Source: Schistocephalus solidus (taxonomy: Eukaryota; Platyhelminthes; Cestoda; Diphyllobothriidea; Diphyllobothriidae). From it: a stretch of 64,000 nucleotides of DNA. Under the pieces are notes generated by a model. It worked only from the letters and a program-made list of their open reading frames with translations, was not told where the DNA came from and searched no databases. The stretch lies in the NCBI GenBank assembly GCA_017591395.1, contig WEDG01000803.1, positions 184,394-248,393 of the forward strand. The letters run 5' to 3'. Below, in pieces: positions 53,191 through 64,000 of this stretch. The position numbers and the translations under genes were made by a program. Within the stretch, counting starts at the first letter, position 1. Each line of letters begins with the position of its first letter.

Positions 53191-54080
53191 CAAATTGTTA
53201 AAACGGAACTGACTCGTAAGTCTTTCTCACTAAACATATAACCCTTTAAGTCAAAGGGCTAAAAAAATATGTAAAAAAGACAAACCATGACAATGCTTAC
53301 TGAATGCATATGCTCAGAGAACATAAAAGTCTGCAGCAGCATCCTTATAATCGCAGCAAAACCGCGGTGACAACGGCTGGAAGAAGAATAGAGGAAAAAG
53401 GTTGGCATATGATAGCACGCTTACTATCAGAAGGAGAAGGTACGATTGTTGGAGCATCAAGTTTATTAGCCTGTCGTTTCGGATTCGCAGATCGATAAAC
53501 TTCTTGTTCCAGCGATCACATCGGTTTTGGAAAAGTGAATAGTCCTATAATCTTCAATCCTCAAATTTCTTGATTGACGTCCACAACATTATATATTTAC
53601 CCAGAAAACATATTTGCGCGTCGTCAAAGAATGTTTTATAAAAAAATAGTTTGAGAAAGGGCAATTTCACTACAAAATTCTCGGTCTACTTCATAGTGCT
53701 TTTACATGATAACACATAAAAAAGAGGTTAACATATATTCCTGGGGTTCAAAGTTAATGACGATAGATGAAAATACCTCCATTTTTTGGGGATCATTATC
53801 CTTTGGGTCATCTAAAATATATCAAGCATATAGAAGCCTAGTCAGTTTCCTTAGAAGCTTCCATCCGAAAACGTATCAGAGTACTGGAAGTGTTGTTGCC
53901 CTGAACTGTGGCCCTAGAATATTTTATAAACCCCCTTTAAATGCAAGCCAAATCAGTTAAAATTGAGTCAAGTTAATAGAAGCAAACACCCTGAAATGTA
54001 ACACACCTCCAACTTGACCAGTTGGTATCAGCACAGGGTTTACTAGACTGGTCTCAAGAATGTTTGGTTATGGACATTCA
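53185..54080. repeat. Duplicated segment (with 42611-43060 and 44030-44520)
   Basis: Here the two segments are adjacent, whereas in the other copy about 970 bases separate them. The end (53865-54070) also matches 37960-38170. Confidence 0.78.
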
Positions 54081-54111
54081 GTATATACTGATGTAGTAAG
54101 AGGTATTTTTA

Positions 54112-55034
54112 CTGACTTTTAGCTAGTAAATATGCTGCAATTAAAGTTCATTATATAAAATAAATATTGTCTGCCAGTTGGCAGTTTCCAAATTAAATGC
54201 TGCTGTTCTGCGATGGCTGATGCAGAGCACTTCCACAAAAATTCTGGAGTAAAAAGAAATCCAGAGGATGCAAGCCTACAAAAATTAGACAATTTCTGCA
54301 ACACTTTAAGCGCAGGTTTCAGACAATATTATTCAGGCAGAGGGTCATCTATTGTTAAGCAAATTTCCGAAATGTATTTGAAGCCAAATGCTCGGGTCGG
54401 GTTAACGGCGAATTTTAGTTACCTGCATGATTTCCTGATTCAAGGTGGTGAAATCCTGCGGGTAGACACTGTCAAGCACATTTGCCCATGCGTATCATAG
54501 AAAACCCCACGTGACAGTTTTTTACCTGCAATTATTTCTTCCTGATTGTGAACTCTGCATCGCGTTGTGCGGTGAGATTTTCAGCTCTCTCTCTCTCTTG
54601 CTCTTTAAGAATCATAATAGGACTAGAGTGGTGGAGCCAAATCAAAGAACTAATCGATACAAAGCGTCTTAACGCGGAGGCTTTAAAGAACCGATTAAAA
54701 TTTATTCGTTCTTGCTCTTGATAAACTTACAGTGGCGAACATTCAGAAGCAATCTGTTAGTCATACCTTACTTTCGTCTTTAGCATCTATCCGATCCTCT
54801 TCTGTTTTCAACCTCAAGTTCAGTAAGACATATTTTTTGAATTAAAAATTTACAGAAACCCCGTACCACAAGCATACACTTCGTTCTTCTGAAAGGTTGA
54901 TGCTTGATGCATGTAGCCAAGCGCTAAAGTGAGCGATACTGTTGTTCCACAGCTAACCTTTGATTATACGATGTAGAACTTGTTGGCGTACAGTCTATTT
55001 TTGGAGTTTTGTTGCATTACAGATATTTTCTCAG
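54112..55034 (+). repeat. Segmental duplication copy 2 (with 36524-37475)
   Basis: It matches 36524-37475 closely and continues through a complete though broken exon 9 copy, which the first copy lost. Confidence 0.88.
54213..54500 (+). CDS. Unidentified 95-aa open frame in duplicated segment
   Basis: The frame reads from MADAEHFHKNSGVKRN to VDTVKHICPCVS. A duplicate at about 36630-36905 encodes the same peptide, but small deletions break it into frames. I do not recognise a domain, and there is no signal peptide or membrane segment. It might be a fragment of a larger gene carried by the duplication, or non-coding sequence that happens to be open. Its openness in only one of two copies is weak evidence either way. 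Confidence 0.3.
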   Translation: MADAEHFHKNSGVKRNPEDASLQKLDNFCNTLSAGFRQYYSGRGSSIVKQISEMYLKPNARVGLTANFSYLHDFLIQGGEILRVDTVKHICPCVS

Positions 55035-55207
55035 CTCCTGCTGATTGGAATATAAATAAAGGCTGCGTAGACGTTCGACCCTACAAAGTTGACGGTCACA
55101 CATACCAAGGAATGCTTAATCATGACTGTGATTATCGTCCCTGTCGATTCGCCACTCCCTGGTGGAAGAATCAAGTACCTGCTGATCGTTCAATTGCTAT
55201 CTTCTAG
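55023..55207 (+). pseudogene. LRRC34 exon 9 decayed copy
   Basis: The acceptor is intact (CATTACAG), and IFSQLLLIG is followed by an in-frame TAA. A one-base deletion then shifts the frame, in which DVRPYKVDGHTY, GMLNHDCDYR and ADRSIAIF are still open to the TAG. If spliced, it would give only about ten residues after the acceptor. The intron 8 tail precedes it. Confidence 0.88.
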
Positions 55208-55760
55208 ACTGAAAACGTCCTTTTCATTCAACCTTACTCGACAGAACGCTCCAGATGAAGGCGTTTTGAAGAGGATGCGGTGATCGAGTTCCTCTCGTCA
55301 ATTACTATCGTTTTACCGTAATACCTGCTAACCTTGCTTTCGCCTTAAGATAACTGTGAATCGTTGTGGTGTTTGAACATTGCTAGTGTACCTGGTGTTT
55401 TTCCTTGCCATAAATTTATATAAAATGCTTACCAGCGATTACTTTGGAGATCCGGCTTTTCTGTTCGTTTGCAACTTTTTCTCAGATATAGTCAATTATG
55501 AAAAATTCGGTCTTATGACGTCGGAATTGCACTAACTTTGAGGAAATGGCTGTAACGGCCCAAGGAAATTAATTTTCAATTGTCCTAATGTGATCTCAGA
55601 GAGAGTTCCCCTTCTGCCTAGCACACGAGGTTGGCATACACGTAAGAATGTTGTTTCAGTCAAGAAGCCGTTATCCGTTTGGTTTTTAGGTCAGGATAAA
55701 TTTAACAGAAAGAGAACACTTATCACAAAATATAAATTACAATTCCAAATTTAAAGGTTC
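55208..55760. repeat. Copy of the LRRC34 3' flank
   Basis: Follows the downstream sequence at 34808-35600: ACTGAAAACGTCCTTT, GGTGATCGAGTTCCTCTCGT-like, AGCGATTACTT and TCAAGAAGCCGTTATCCG. Confidence 0.82.
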
Positions 55761-55789
55761 CCCACGTCATCCCTTATCCACCTACCAAG

Positions 55790-56350
55790 CCACTACGCCC
55801 GAGCGTGCATCCGTAGTTAAAAAACGTACACTCGAGTAGATGCGCTGGACAAGCATGGCGACTAGAGCAGGGCACAGTGGGCCTCATTTGAGTTGCACTT
55901 CCATATAAAATGCCAAAAACGTCGGGGCTGGGCCATGAAAGCACGCCTAGGTGCTGGTTAACGACGCGCCAGGCACCTACACCAGATCACGCCTCTGGGC
56001 TTCTCGAAACTGTCTTGACATCAGACACAGATTCGCAAGGGGAGAGAGAGAGACTGCGGTAGATGCATCGCAAGTTACCGTTCCTATGCTACCATCCCTG
56101 TGGAGCACATGGTGGACCTCGTCAAACGTGACTGTGGAACTGTCGCGCGCCTATTCGGTCCTGTTGATTTTGTCCTGCCAATATGCGCGAACGTTCGTAA
56201 GACGCTAGGACAAGCTTTGTATAACATATTTCACACGCAAAGTCACCGGTGAGCGTCCAAATTGTCATCAGGCACACGGTGGACATAATCGAAATCAATG
56301 GTCAATCAGTTATGTCAATCCCATTGTTAAAAGAAAATCGTTAACACGGA
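55790..56350 (+). repeat. LINE-3'-end-like repeat, long form, copy 4
   Basis: It has CGAGCGTGCATCCGTAGTTA, GGCACAGTGGGCCTCATTTG, GGGGCTGGGCCATGA, GTAGATGCATCGCAAGTTAC, CATGGTGGACCTCGTCAAAC and CACCGGTGAGCGTCC, ending at GTCAATCAGTTATGTCAATC. Confidence 0.85.
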
Positions 56351-56579
56351 ACTGAAGAGGGTTCAATTGGCTACCAAACGAGTATAAGAATGAGAAAGGT
56401 CAGAAATAAAAGCAGTCATCCTAGGGTGGCCGAATTTTCTTAGGATTAGACTGCACGATAATCGATAAAACAAACATAATTAGTAATTGTTTCAAATCTA
56501 AAGCCCATTTCATAATTTCGATTGACATTTCACGATTGCAAAGTAAAGCGAAAGGTACAGTTTCCTCAACTACAAAAAG

Positions 56580-57090
56580 TCGCAGAAGGGATAGTGTGTG
56601 ACCGAATAATTACAAGACACTATATTTTTCTGTGCATATTTTCTACAAACTATATTTGAATTTAGACTTGCATCCAAATTGCAGGCAGTCAAAAGAAGCT
56701 GGTTCAAAAGTCTGACTTCTGAATTAACTGATGTCATGATAGTCAGTCTAAAAACCCTACTTGCCTTGTCAAAATTGCATGAGACCTTCCCTTAGGCTTT
56801 TAGCTGTGCCGAATGCATGCTTTTAAGTCCTATTAGCTTGTATCCATCTATTTGGATTTGCATGCTGGGAAGTTGTTAGCTTAGGAGGCCGTAGCTGGAT
56901 GTACAGTGCATTGCATATTGTAAATACTTCTCTGTGTGATGAAAAAGAATATAACCAATTGGTTGCTCAATTTTAGCTCTGCACAAAGGGCTTCTAGTCA
57001 AGAGATACTGCCCAGAACCCGCACACTGAACAAAAATATATATATATATATTTATATAATCTGTCCTGCTTGAGCGTTTCAACATTAGGC
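56580..57090. repeat. Segment duplicated at 63100-63600
   Basis: Shared landmarks are GCAGGCAGTCAAAAGAAGCT-like, CATGAGACCTTCCCT, GCTGTGCCGAA, GATACTGCCCAGAACC and CACACTGAACAAA. It includes a TA tract (57035-57060) absent from the other copy. Confidence 0.82.
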
Positions 57091-57114
57091 CAGATGCTGA
57101 CAGTTAAATTTTTG

Positions 57115-57680
57115 GCGTAAACTTCATCTCAGCTTTGAGATGTATGAAGTCAAGATGTTGTAGTGATTAGACAACCTATAGACCATGCATATTAAATACA
57201 ATGTTTCTGGGTAGGACGCTTCAATTTGTGATAAAGAAAAGAGCTGTTAATGTTTAGACTTACAGCTTCGTATTTTTTCTTGTAAATATTTAAAAAAAAT
57301 ATTTAATTGCACGAGGTTTCCATAATTTGTAGTGATTGTATTTCTTAAACCACAAAAATAAGAATCAAGTTGCTTAAATTACATGCTTTCTTAAAATAAG
57401 GAATTGCAGATCAATGATGTTCAGAAAGCCTGCCTGCAATAATAATTTCAAAGGTCTGGACTCCACGGCATGGCAGTTTTGAGTCATTTGCCCCCTTCTG
57501 TGAAAAATCAAGTGAAAGGTGGGGGCAGCTCGTACGTGGCAGACGTATATGGCCTACTGCAGAACGCCTTGGACAGCGGAATAACGCATATGCGAGTGTA
57601 TAGTGTGACGCAGACGCTGCAAAATTCCTTTCCATGCCACCTGGGTACTTGAATCTACAGCGAAACGTTCAAAGCCATTC
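57115..57680. repeat. Dispersed repeat plus duplicated segment, third locus
   Basis: 57115-57380 matches 41700-42030, and 57380-57680 matches 52166-52540, in the same order as at 52 kb. Confidence 0.72.
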
Positions 57681-57790
57681 AGTCCTGTTGAATGTGTCCT
57701 GCCACTATGTGCGAACGTTCGTAAGACGCTAGGACAACCTTGTATAACATATTTCACACGCAAGTCACCGGTGAGCGTCCGGAAGGTTTC
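57680..57790 (+). repeat. LINE-3'-end-like long form, 3' fragment
   Basis: Contains TAAGACGCTAGGACAACCTT and CACCGGTGAGCGTCCG, the terminal part of the long form only. Confidence 0.8.
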
Positions 57791-57904
57791 TGTAATGATC
57801 TGATGGTTTAATTATCTTTAACTGTCCAAGCAAAGACGGTATAACCCTCCACATTTTTAAATTTTAGTGAGATATTTCACACTGCTCTGAAATAAATTGC
57901 GTTT

Positions 57905-58990
57905 TAGGGAGTCGCTCTCTGACTTGGTAAATACTATCACCTAGATATTTAAAACTGTCTCTACCCTACAGTCGGGATGACGGTGAACATGGTCGTAATT
58001 GATAGGCAAACTGTCGTATATCTTTATTAAAAAGGTCATGAATATGCAAAAAGCATACTTGCTGTTAATGAAAAAATGGAATTTTATACGGTGTATGGAG
58101 GTAATTGTATTTCCATCAAAATTCGAGTTGTATAGCTCTTTAAATGCGCAAATTATTCTTAAATACCACAGTTCAACTGATGTTGTATAGCTAGTCAAAT
58201 TACATATGCATATGCACGTAGGACAATTCCACGAGGAAACTCACTGTTGGCGGTCAATTGTACGTTGAAGAGTAGTGTCCATAATTCAAAAAGACGCCCG
58301 AAACTGCTTTTACAGGAGAAGGTGGACGGCGATAATCCTTGAAAACATGCAAAGCGTCATTCAAGGAGGCGACATTTAGTTAACGCAGGTATTGACAAGG
58401 TTATTTCGTCATCCTTTGTGCATCCATAACCCATGTATTGCAAATGTTTCCTTGGATTGGGGTATATGGACACCGCACTAATGAGTGCTACTTTGAACAC
58501 TTTTTTATGCTCGGTGTTGAACTGTACTACTTTAGATTTTTAAATTTTTCTCAAGCGCAAGATGCGTCGATCAGTGTTATCATCTTTTGTAAAGTATTTT
58601 GTGAAGAAACAATAACGGTGACTACCCAGGAGAAATTATGACTGATGAGAAGATCTTTTGAAAACAGCCTCAGACAGGGCATCTTTCCAAGAATACATGC
58701 TTAATATTACCTTTTAAGATGTTTTAATATTTAAATAAAGTTAATGGAAATATACATAATATATTATTCCTTGTACTCATTCCGTAACAATCCACGTCAT
58801 CTCCGAATTTCTACTTTTTAGAAAGTACATTTGTGCGGTTTTCAAAACGTTTCGATTTTTCGAAAATATTCTAACACTTGTCTGTTTTTGACATTGTAGT
58901 GAGGGTTCTGGATATACATGTGCTATTTTTACGAGTAAGATACATCATACGCTTCCTAATGCAGTAAGCAGTCGTCATATAAGACGGATT
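57905..58990. repeat. Segmental duplication copy 2 (with 49810-50910)
   Basis: Matches with about one substitution or indel in every ten bases by eye. The frame at 58438-58641 is what remains of the 94-residue frame of copy 1. Confidence 0.78.
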
Positions 58991-59193
58991 AATGTTTCCA
59001 GATAATATGGATCTTTTTGTACGTTTTTACCAGCAAAATGTATTGTGGTATTGCTTACGAGGTCTTATTTGCAGTATTCTTTAGTGAAAGTCTTCAGTCA
59101 GAGTTAATTCCCCTCAAAAATGTTCGCTTGGATTTTTGATTTTTCTTCATGCAGCGAAGTTCTATGATATTCGCCTTTTTAACATTTCCCCAG

Positions 59194-59349
59194 GAATCCA
59201 GGATCGCTCGTGATGGAGCATTGGACTTGTTAAACATTCTGCCCAATCATCCTTCACTGACCATCCTTGACCTTTATTTGATCTAATTTAATGTACAGGA
59301 GCTATCGCGATCGCAGAGGCCCTTCGAAATGATAATAACAGTCTGCAAG
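59194..59349 (+). pseudogene. LRRC34 exon 7 decayed copy
   Basis: The acceptor (TTTCCCCAG) and donor (GTGAGA) are kept. A two-base gain near the start (GAATCCAGG against GAACCGG) offset by one-base changes later, and TTTGATCTAATTTAATG in place of the FNRIQC codons, destroys the frame. Confidence 0.88.
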
Positions 59350-59479
59350 TGTGAGATAAACCATATACAGAAACGGCTTAACTTTTGACTGCGCATTTCC
59401 TAACCAATTTCATAATTACCAATGGAAGCTAGAATACGAGTCCCAGGAAGTAATCCGGACAATGGGGATGCGATCATTG

Positions 59480-60349
59480 ACAGAAAACATTTTTTCGTCG
59501 GGCGTTCGGTGTGCTTACTCTAAGCATTATAGACGACATCAGATACGGATGCTTCATGCACAAGAAATTGCAGTATTTATAGGTTGCATTTGTTATGCTA
59601 CCGCATAACAATGACAACTGACGCTCCACCCTATTCAACAAACATGATGGCCCCTTTGCGCGAAAATTGCTCGATGACCAGCGAGCGTGTCGTTTCCTCC
59701 GAAATTTCCTCCACCCATGTTGGATGTCGGTGGGTAGATTTATCGGCCACCTGGCACACTAGCACGAGTGTTGGAAACAATGTTCACCTGAGCACTCCCT
59801 GAGTGGGTAATAACCTTAGCCAAACTATGTCTCAGCACGGAAAATGGAGTAAGCATGTCATTGCGAGGGTTCGTTTACTTTTCTCCACACTGCAGCTACA
59901 TCTTTGAAAAATTTGCGTTCGATGTAGTCTTTCCCGGTTCTCTACGTAGTTGCTTTTTTTCGGCAGCTGAACCAGTTTCGATTATCGACTCTAGACGTTG
60001 GTTATCGTAGCCACGGGTCTTTAGTCTCATTACTTGACACCTAATAGTTGCTTCCGTGCTCTATGTGACTCCAAATCTATGTGGTTCGAGAAGCGGCTGA
60101 TGACCCCTCGAGAGCTTCTTGACGCACGGAAAAAAACTCAGTGCACATTAGTCTCATCTCATTTGCGCATATAGCGGTTGACGAAGTTGCCCAGATAGCC
60201 ATATTTGCTGAATGATCGTCAAAGCTATTGAACCTCGATAACCTTGCCTTTTGCTCCATCGCAGTGCGTTTAAACACACCCATATACCACCCTTACACAA
60301 CAACGTTTGTGGCCCATGGGCTGGTCAATGTTAAATTTTAATTCTTGCG
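59480..60349 (-). mobile_element. Penelope-like relic, duplicated copy
   Basis: This is the GIY-YIG and late RT part of the relic at 31480-32320, carried along by the segmental duplication. It has additional indels. Confidence 0.78.
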
Positions 60350-61430
60350 GTATATTCTACTGGGAGCAAAGAGGTAATAACCTCAAATGATGCGGGTTCC
60401 ATTACAGTAGAATAAACATTTCCATAGTTTACACGTGAATGGTGTTCGTTCTGCAGGTGGAGGGAAAGGGCCGAGAGTATCCGAGGAAGCGATACTGTTG
60501 TCCTACAGCTGACCTTTGATTATACAATGTAGAACTTGTTGGCGTAAAGTCTATTTTGAATTTTGGTTGCCTTACATATATTTCCTTAGCTCTTGCTAAT
60601 TGGGCGATTTGCGAGAGACTGCGCAGACGTTCGACCCTACAAAGTTAACGGTCACAAAAACCTTGGAATGCTTATGATGGCAGTGAGTATCGTCCTTATC
60701 TATTCGTCGTTCCCTGTTGGAAAGAATAAGCACTTCCTGATCAGTCAATTGCTCTCTTCTAGACTGAAAACTTACTTTGCCTTTCAGCTTTACTCGACAG
60801 AACCCCCTTAGATGAAGGCGTTTCGGAGTCTCGGTGATCAAGTTCCTCTCGTCGACCACTATCGTATTTCCGTAATGTCTGCTTACCTTGATTTCCTGTT
60901 AAGCTAACTGTAAATCGTTGCAATGTGTGGACTTTGCTGGTGTACTTGGTGTTATTACTTGCCGTTAATTCATATCAAATGCTGACCAACGATTTCTTCG
61001 GAGATCCGGCTTTTCTGTGGGTTTGACCTAAATCTCAGTTAGAGTCAGTTATACTGCGTGAATCAATTAAGTTGCAAAACCTTTTTGTCTTATCGGAGTG
61101 TGGGTGTATATAGAAAATCATTAACGCAAATGTGTAATAGCTTTGTGGATGGGCTATGTGTCCTGAAGTACAAAACCATCAAATGCTACCATTACTGACA
61201 ATGTACTCTTCGTGATTGTGTGATTTAAGGCTTGAAGACACCTACTGTTTGATTATGAAAATGAGAACTCATGGTTTCGTACTTACACTTACTTAAAGGA
61301 AATGGCTGTAACGGATCATGCACTTCGATTTGCGAGTCAGAAGGTGATTTTAGAGAGAGCCCACCCTTCTGCTTGGCACAGGGTACTAGCACACACGTTG
61401 GAAGTTTACTTTAGTCAATATGCCGTTATT
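60350..61430 (+). repeat. Duplicate of LRRC34 intron 8, exon 9 and 3' flank
   Basis: Matches 34397-35460: TTCTACTGGGAGC, AGGGAAAGGGC, TGATTATACAATGTAGAACT, the exon 9 copy, GGAGATCCGGCTTTTCTGTG and TGATTATGAAAATGAGAACT. Confidence 0.86.
60578..60762 (+). pseudogene. LRRC34 exon 9 second decayed copy
   Basis: The acceptor AG is changed (CTTACAT). TTCGACCCTACAAAGTTAAC and CAATTGCTCTCTTCTAG are still recognisable, but the middle has indels that break the frame. It cannot be spliced in at the original site. Confidence 0.86.
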
Positions 61431-61519
61431 TATTTGGCTATTTAGTTCAGGATATAGCTAAAAGAGTGAGAATTCTTATCAAAAAAGATTAAGTACAGCT
61501 ATTCCATTTGCCGGTAAGA

Positions 61520-61850
61520 TTTTCAGCTCTCTCTCTCTCTCACTCTCTCTATCTCTCTCTCGCTCTTTTTGGATCATTAAAGGACTAGATTAGTGAAGCC
61601 AAATCAAAGATCCAATCGATACAAAGCGCCTTAACGCGGAGGCGTTAAAGGACCAATTAAAATTTATTTGTTCTTGCTCTTGATAAACCAACAGTGGCGA
61701 ACATTCAAAAGCAGTCTGTTAGGCATACCTTACTTTCGTTTTTAGCATCTATCCTATCCCCTTCTGTTTCCAACCCCAAATTCAGTAAGATATTGTTTTT
61801 GAATAAAAAGTTACAGAAAACCCGTACCACAAGCAAAAACTAAGTTCTTC
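61520..61850. repeat. Third copy of the CT-microsatellite block
   Basis: Relates to 37010-37310 and 54580-54880. It has a CT-rich tract, AGCCAAATCAAAGA, ATCGATACAAAGCGCCTTAA, CAGTGGCGAACATTCA and CCGTACCACAAGCA. Confidence 0.84.
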
Positions 61851-63099
61851 AGAGAGGTTTTCTTTGTAAGCTTTCCCTGTGACGTGGGATTGTGGTTCCT
61901 AACATTTTTTCGTCAATTTATTTATTATTTAGCCAGTTTGTAAGTGATCCTCCCGTCACCAGTATACTCATGTTGTGTATAACTTGTGAAAGAAAAGTAC
62001 GGTAGAATTAAGAGGTTGAGCTTAAAAACATAGTTTAATGTTTGAAATAATCGGTCAGTGAAGGAGTCTTCGCTTTCTGTTTGCGGTCTCTCTAGCGTGA
62101 CTTGTTTTTGGAACAGACAGATGCGTGCTTGAATCTTGGCGCCCATCGTGGAGATAGTTTGTAGGATTTTAAGACAAAATGGTCGACGTTATAAGTTAAG
62201 CTTTGTCAAAAGCCCTTTACGACAGTAAAATGAAGCATCATGTACTTGCCTTGTTCTTGCTCAAAGAAATCTCTCGTTATTCAACAACGTGCTGTCCAAA
62301 CGAACGCTTTCTTCATTAAGTTGGGATGTACAAAATATGATCCGGCAGTACTTAGGTCTTCAACAATGAGCACACTATATGATATAGTAGATTTGCTATC
62401 TCATGAAATTTTAAACGTGCTTCTGAAAGGTGTTATGTTAAGGAACAATGACTAAATAACACATGTAACAGAAACTATCGTTTAGCGACAGCACATAGAT
62501 ATTTCACTCACATCAGGATGTCGGCTGTTTAACGAATTTTTTTGGGACCGCCTGCAAAAATTACACTTCATTTGGTTTTTCTCCTCGGCGTTGAATTGCA
62601 TTAATAATGTAAATCTGCTTTTCATCGTGTGCACTAAAATTAAGTCATCGGCAAAGTGTCTGCTTAAATGAAGCGTGTTTTTTGATCTTGGAAGACTTTC
62701 TCAAATGCTCAATAACTAATTATCTTACCTGTCGTTATGCTTACACTCGGAGTTTCCAAAGTACACTCTGCATATATTCCGTGTATGGAAAATCCCACAG
62801 TTCTATACGTTATTGCGAAGCAGCCACAAAGTGCGTATCAAAGTTTGCAATGGATTTAGCCCAGTTTCAACACGTTTAAACCAGCAAGGAAAAATGCACA
62901 GATACGATACTACATGCATTTACACATCATGGCCTTGACAAGATGCATATTTATGAAGCTTTACTAAAAACCGAAAGATACATTATAATTGAGTATAAAA
63001 TTGAAAGCAGCCATACATTGCTTCAAAAATGAGTATACGTTACTATTATATAGTAAATATTTTCTTTTAGTGATAGGGAAAAATTTCCTCAAATACACA
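61851..63099. other. No gene recognised
   Basis: AT-rich. The frames at 61925-62146 (-), 62240-62455 (+) and 62682-62879 (+) show no motifs. Confidence 0.45.
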
Positions 63100-63600
63100 A
63101 ATTTGCAGAAGGGATATTATGTGATCGAATGCTTACAAGAAAGTATATTTTCTTTGCATATTTTCTAAACATATTTGAATTTAAAATGGCATCCAAATTT
63201 CAGGCAGTCAAAAAAAGCTTGTTTAAAAGTCTGAAATCTGAAGTAAATGAGATCAAGATAGTCAGTCTGCCGACCCTACTTGTCTAGTCAAAATTTCATG
63301 AGACCTTCCCTAAGGCTGTTAGCTGTGCCGAAAGCATGCCTTTTTTGATCACAAGCTTTTTATCCATCTATTCTGGAATGCATGCTGGAAAGTTGTTTAC
63401 TTTTGGAATCCGAAGCTGGATGTATAGTGCATTGCATATTGTGACAGCTTCTGTGTGTGATGATACGGAATAAAGCCATGAGTTTGTTCATTTTTAGCTC
63501 TGAAAAAAGGAATGCCAGTCAGGAGATACTGCCCAGAACCTGCACACTGAACAAACATATATAAACAATCTGTCCTGTATGAGCGTTTAACAATTCGGCC
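63100..63600. repeat. Segment duplicated at 56580-57090
   Basis: See the first copy. Here the TA tract is reduced to ATATATAAA. Confidence 0.82.
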
Positions 63601-64000
63601 CAGCTGCTGGCATTTTAGGGTTGGAAAAAATCAATTGTGATTAATATGACAAAAAAGTGTATTTCTGATAATACTCCTGCCCAAATACTTTTAACATATC
63701 ACCAGTAATAGTAAAAACATACCTTAATGTTTCGAACTGTGTGCAAAGCATTTTACTCTGTTTTATCTTTATCACATGCATGCTGACGGGTGATTAAAAT
63801 TTTAATTCTCAATCTCCTTAAGTAGATTCCTATACAATGTCTTTCTGGTTGTTAAAAGTCCTTAGTGTTTTTATGCCACACGCTTCTGAACATAAGATGC
63901 AATTACGAGCTGCAAATCTACCTGCTAGGGGTTTGAATTCCTCTCAACTTTCAGATTCACTTTCAATTTGTTATAAAGGGAAAAGATTGGCAAAACGTTT
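63601..64000. repeat. Window end with fourth copy of a dispersed repeat
   Basis: 63880-64000 matches 41665-41850 (CACACGCTTCTGAACATAAG, CTGCTAGGGGTTTGAATT-like). The preceding ~280 bases hold nothing recognisable. Confidence 0.65.

Larger units (their letters stand above)
59035..60349 (+). repeat. Duplicate of LRRC34 intron 6 to mid-intron 7
   Basis: Matches 31010-32318 at a near-constant offset of 28024. It carries the exon 7 copy (59194-59349) and the 3' part of the Penelope-like relic. At 60349 the match jumps to the equivalent of 34397, skipping about 2.08 kb that includes exon 8. Confidence 0.88.

Noticed and set aside
60080..60110. CTGATGA at about 60088 as a hammerhead core
   Set aside because: No GAAA box follows at the right distance and no stem I is seen.

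Overview
The window is AT-rich animal DNA with spliced genes and many decayed retroelements. The repeats point to a parasitic flatworm, most likely a diphyllobothriidean tapeworm (the Spirometra / Schistocephalus / Dibothriocephalus group). The evidence is a LINE with an endonuclease-reverse transcriptase followed by C2H2 zinc fingers, tRNA-derived SINEs, and a Penelope-like element. That placement rests on remembered family resemblance, not on a search.

Region 1, 1-9616, is GC-rich. It is a nest of head-to-tail, minus-strand copies of one LINE family. One copy (about 3072-8255) is near full length and carries an uninterrupted 1008-residue ORF. The others are 5'-truncated and end in (TG)n, seen as (CA)n on the + strand. 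Inside the nest is a piece of ribosomal DNA: a probable 5' external transcribed spacer and the first ~38 bases of 18S rRNA, cut off at a (CA)n tract.

Region 2, 9617-18359, is AT-rich. It holds an inverted pair of tRNA-derived SINEs, a decayed second LINE (14400-16930, minus) and two tandem tRNA-like repeat units.

Region 3, 18360-34807, is the one cellular gene I can reconstruct. It is a nine-exon, plus-strand orthologue of LRRC34, a leucine-rich-repeat protein with ribonuclease-inhibitor-like repeats. All eight junctions have GT/AG boundaries and compatible phases, giving 418 residues. Its introns carry SINE pairs, a foldback and a Penelope-like reverse transcriptase / GIY-YIG relic.

Region 4, 34808-64000, has no gene I can establish. 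It is a mosaic of overlapping segmental duplications. These include decayed copies of LRRC34 exons 7 and 9, four long copies of a LINE-3'-end-like repeat, a Tc1/mariner transposase relic, and a five-unit tandem array of a tRNA-derived SINE at about 303-base spacing.

The most notable signal is a hammerhead-ribozyme-like motif inside the tRNA-derived SINE family. It has a CUGANGA box, a short stem II, a GAAA box and a complementary stem I. It recurs at 10.6, 24.6 and 40.3-41.6 kb, and in the tandem array the predicted cleavage sites lie 302-305 bases apart.
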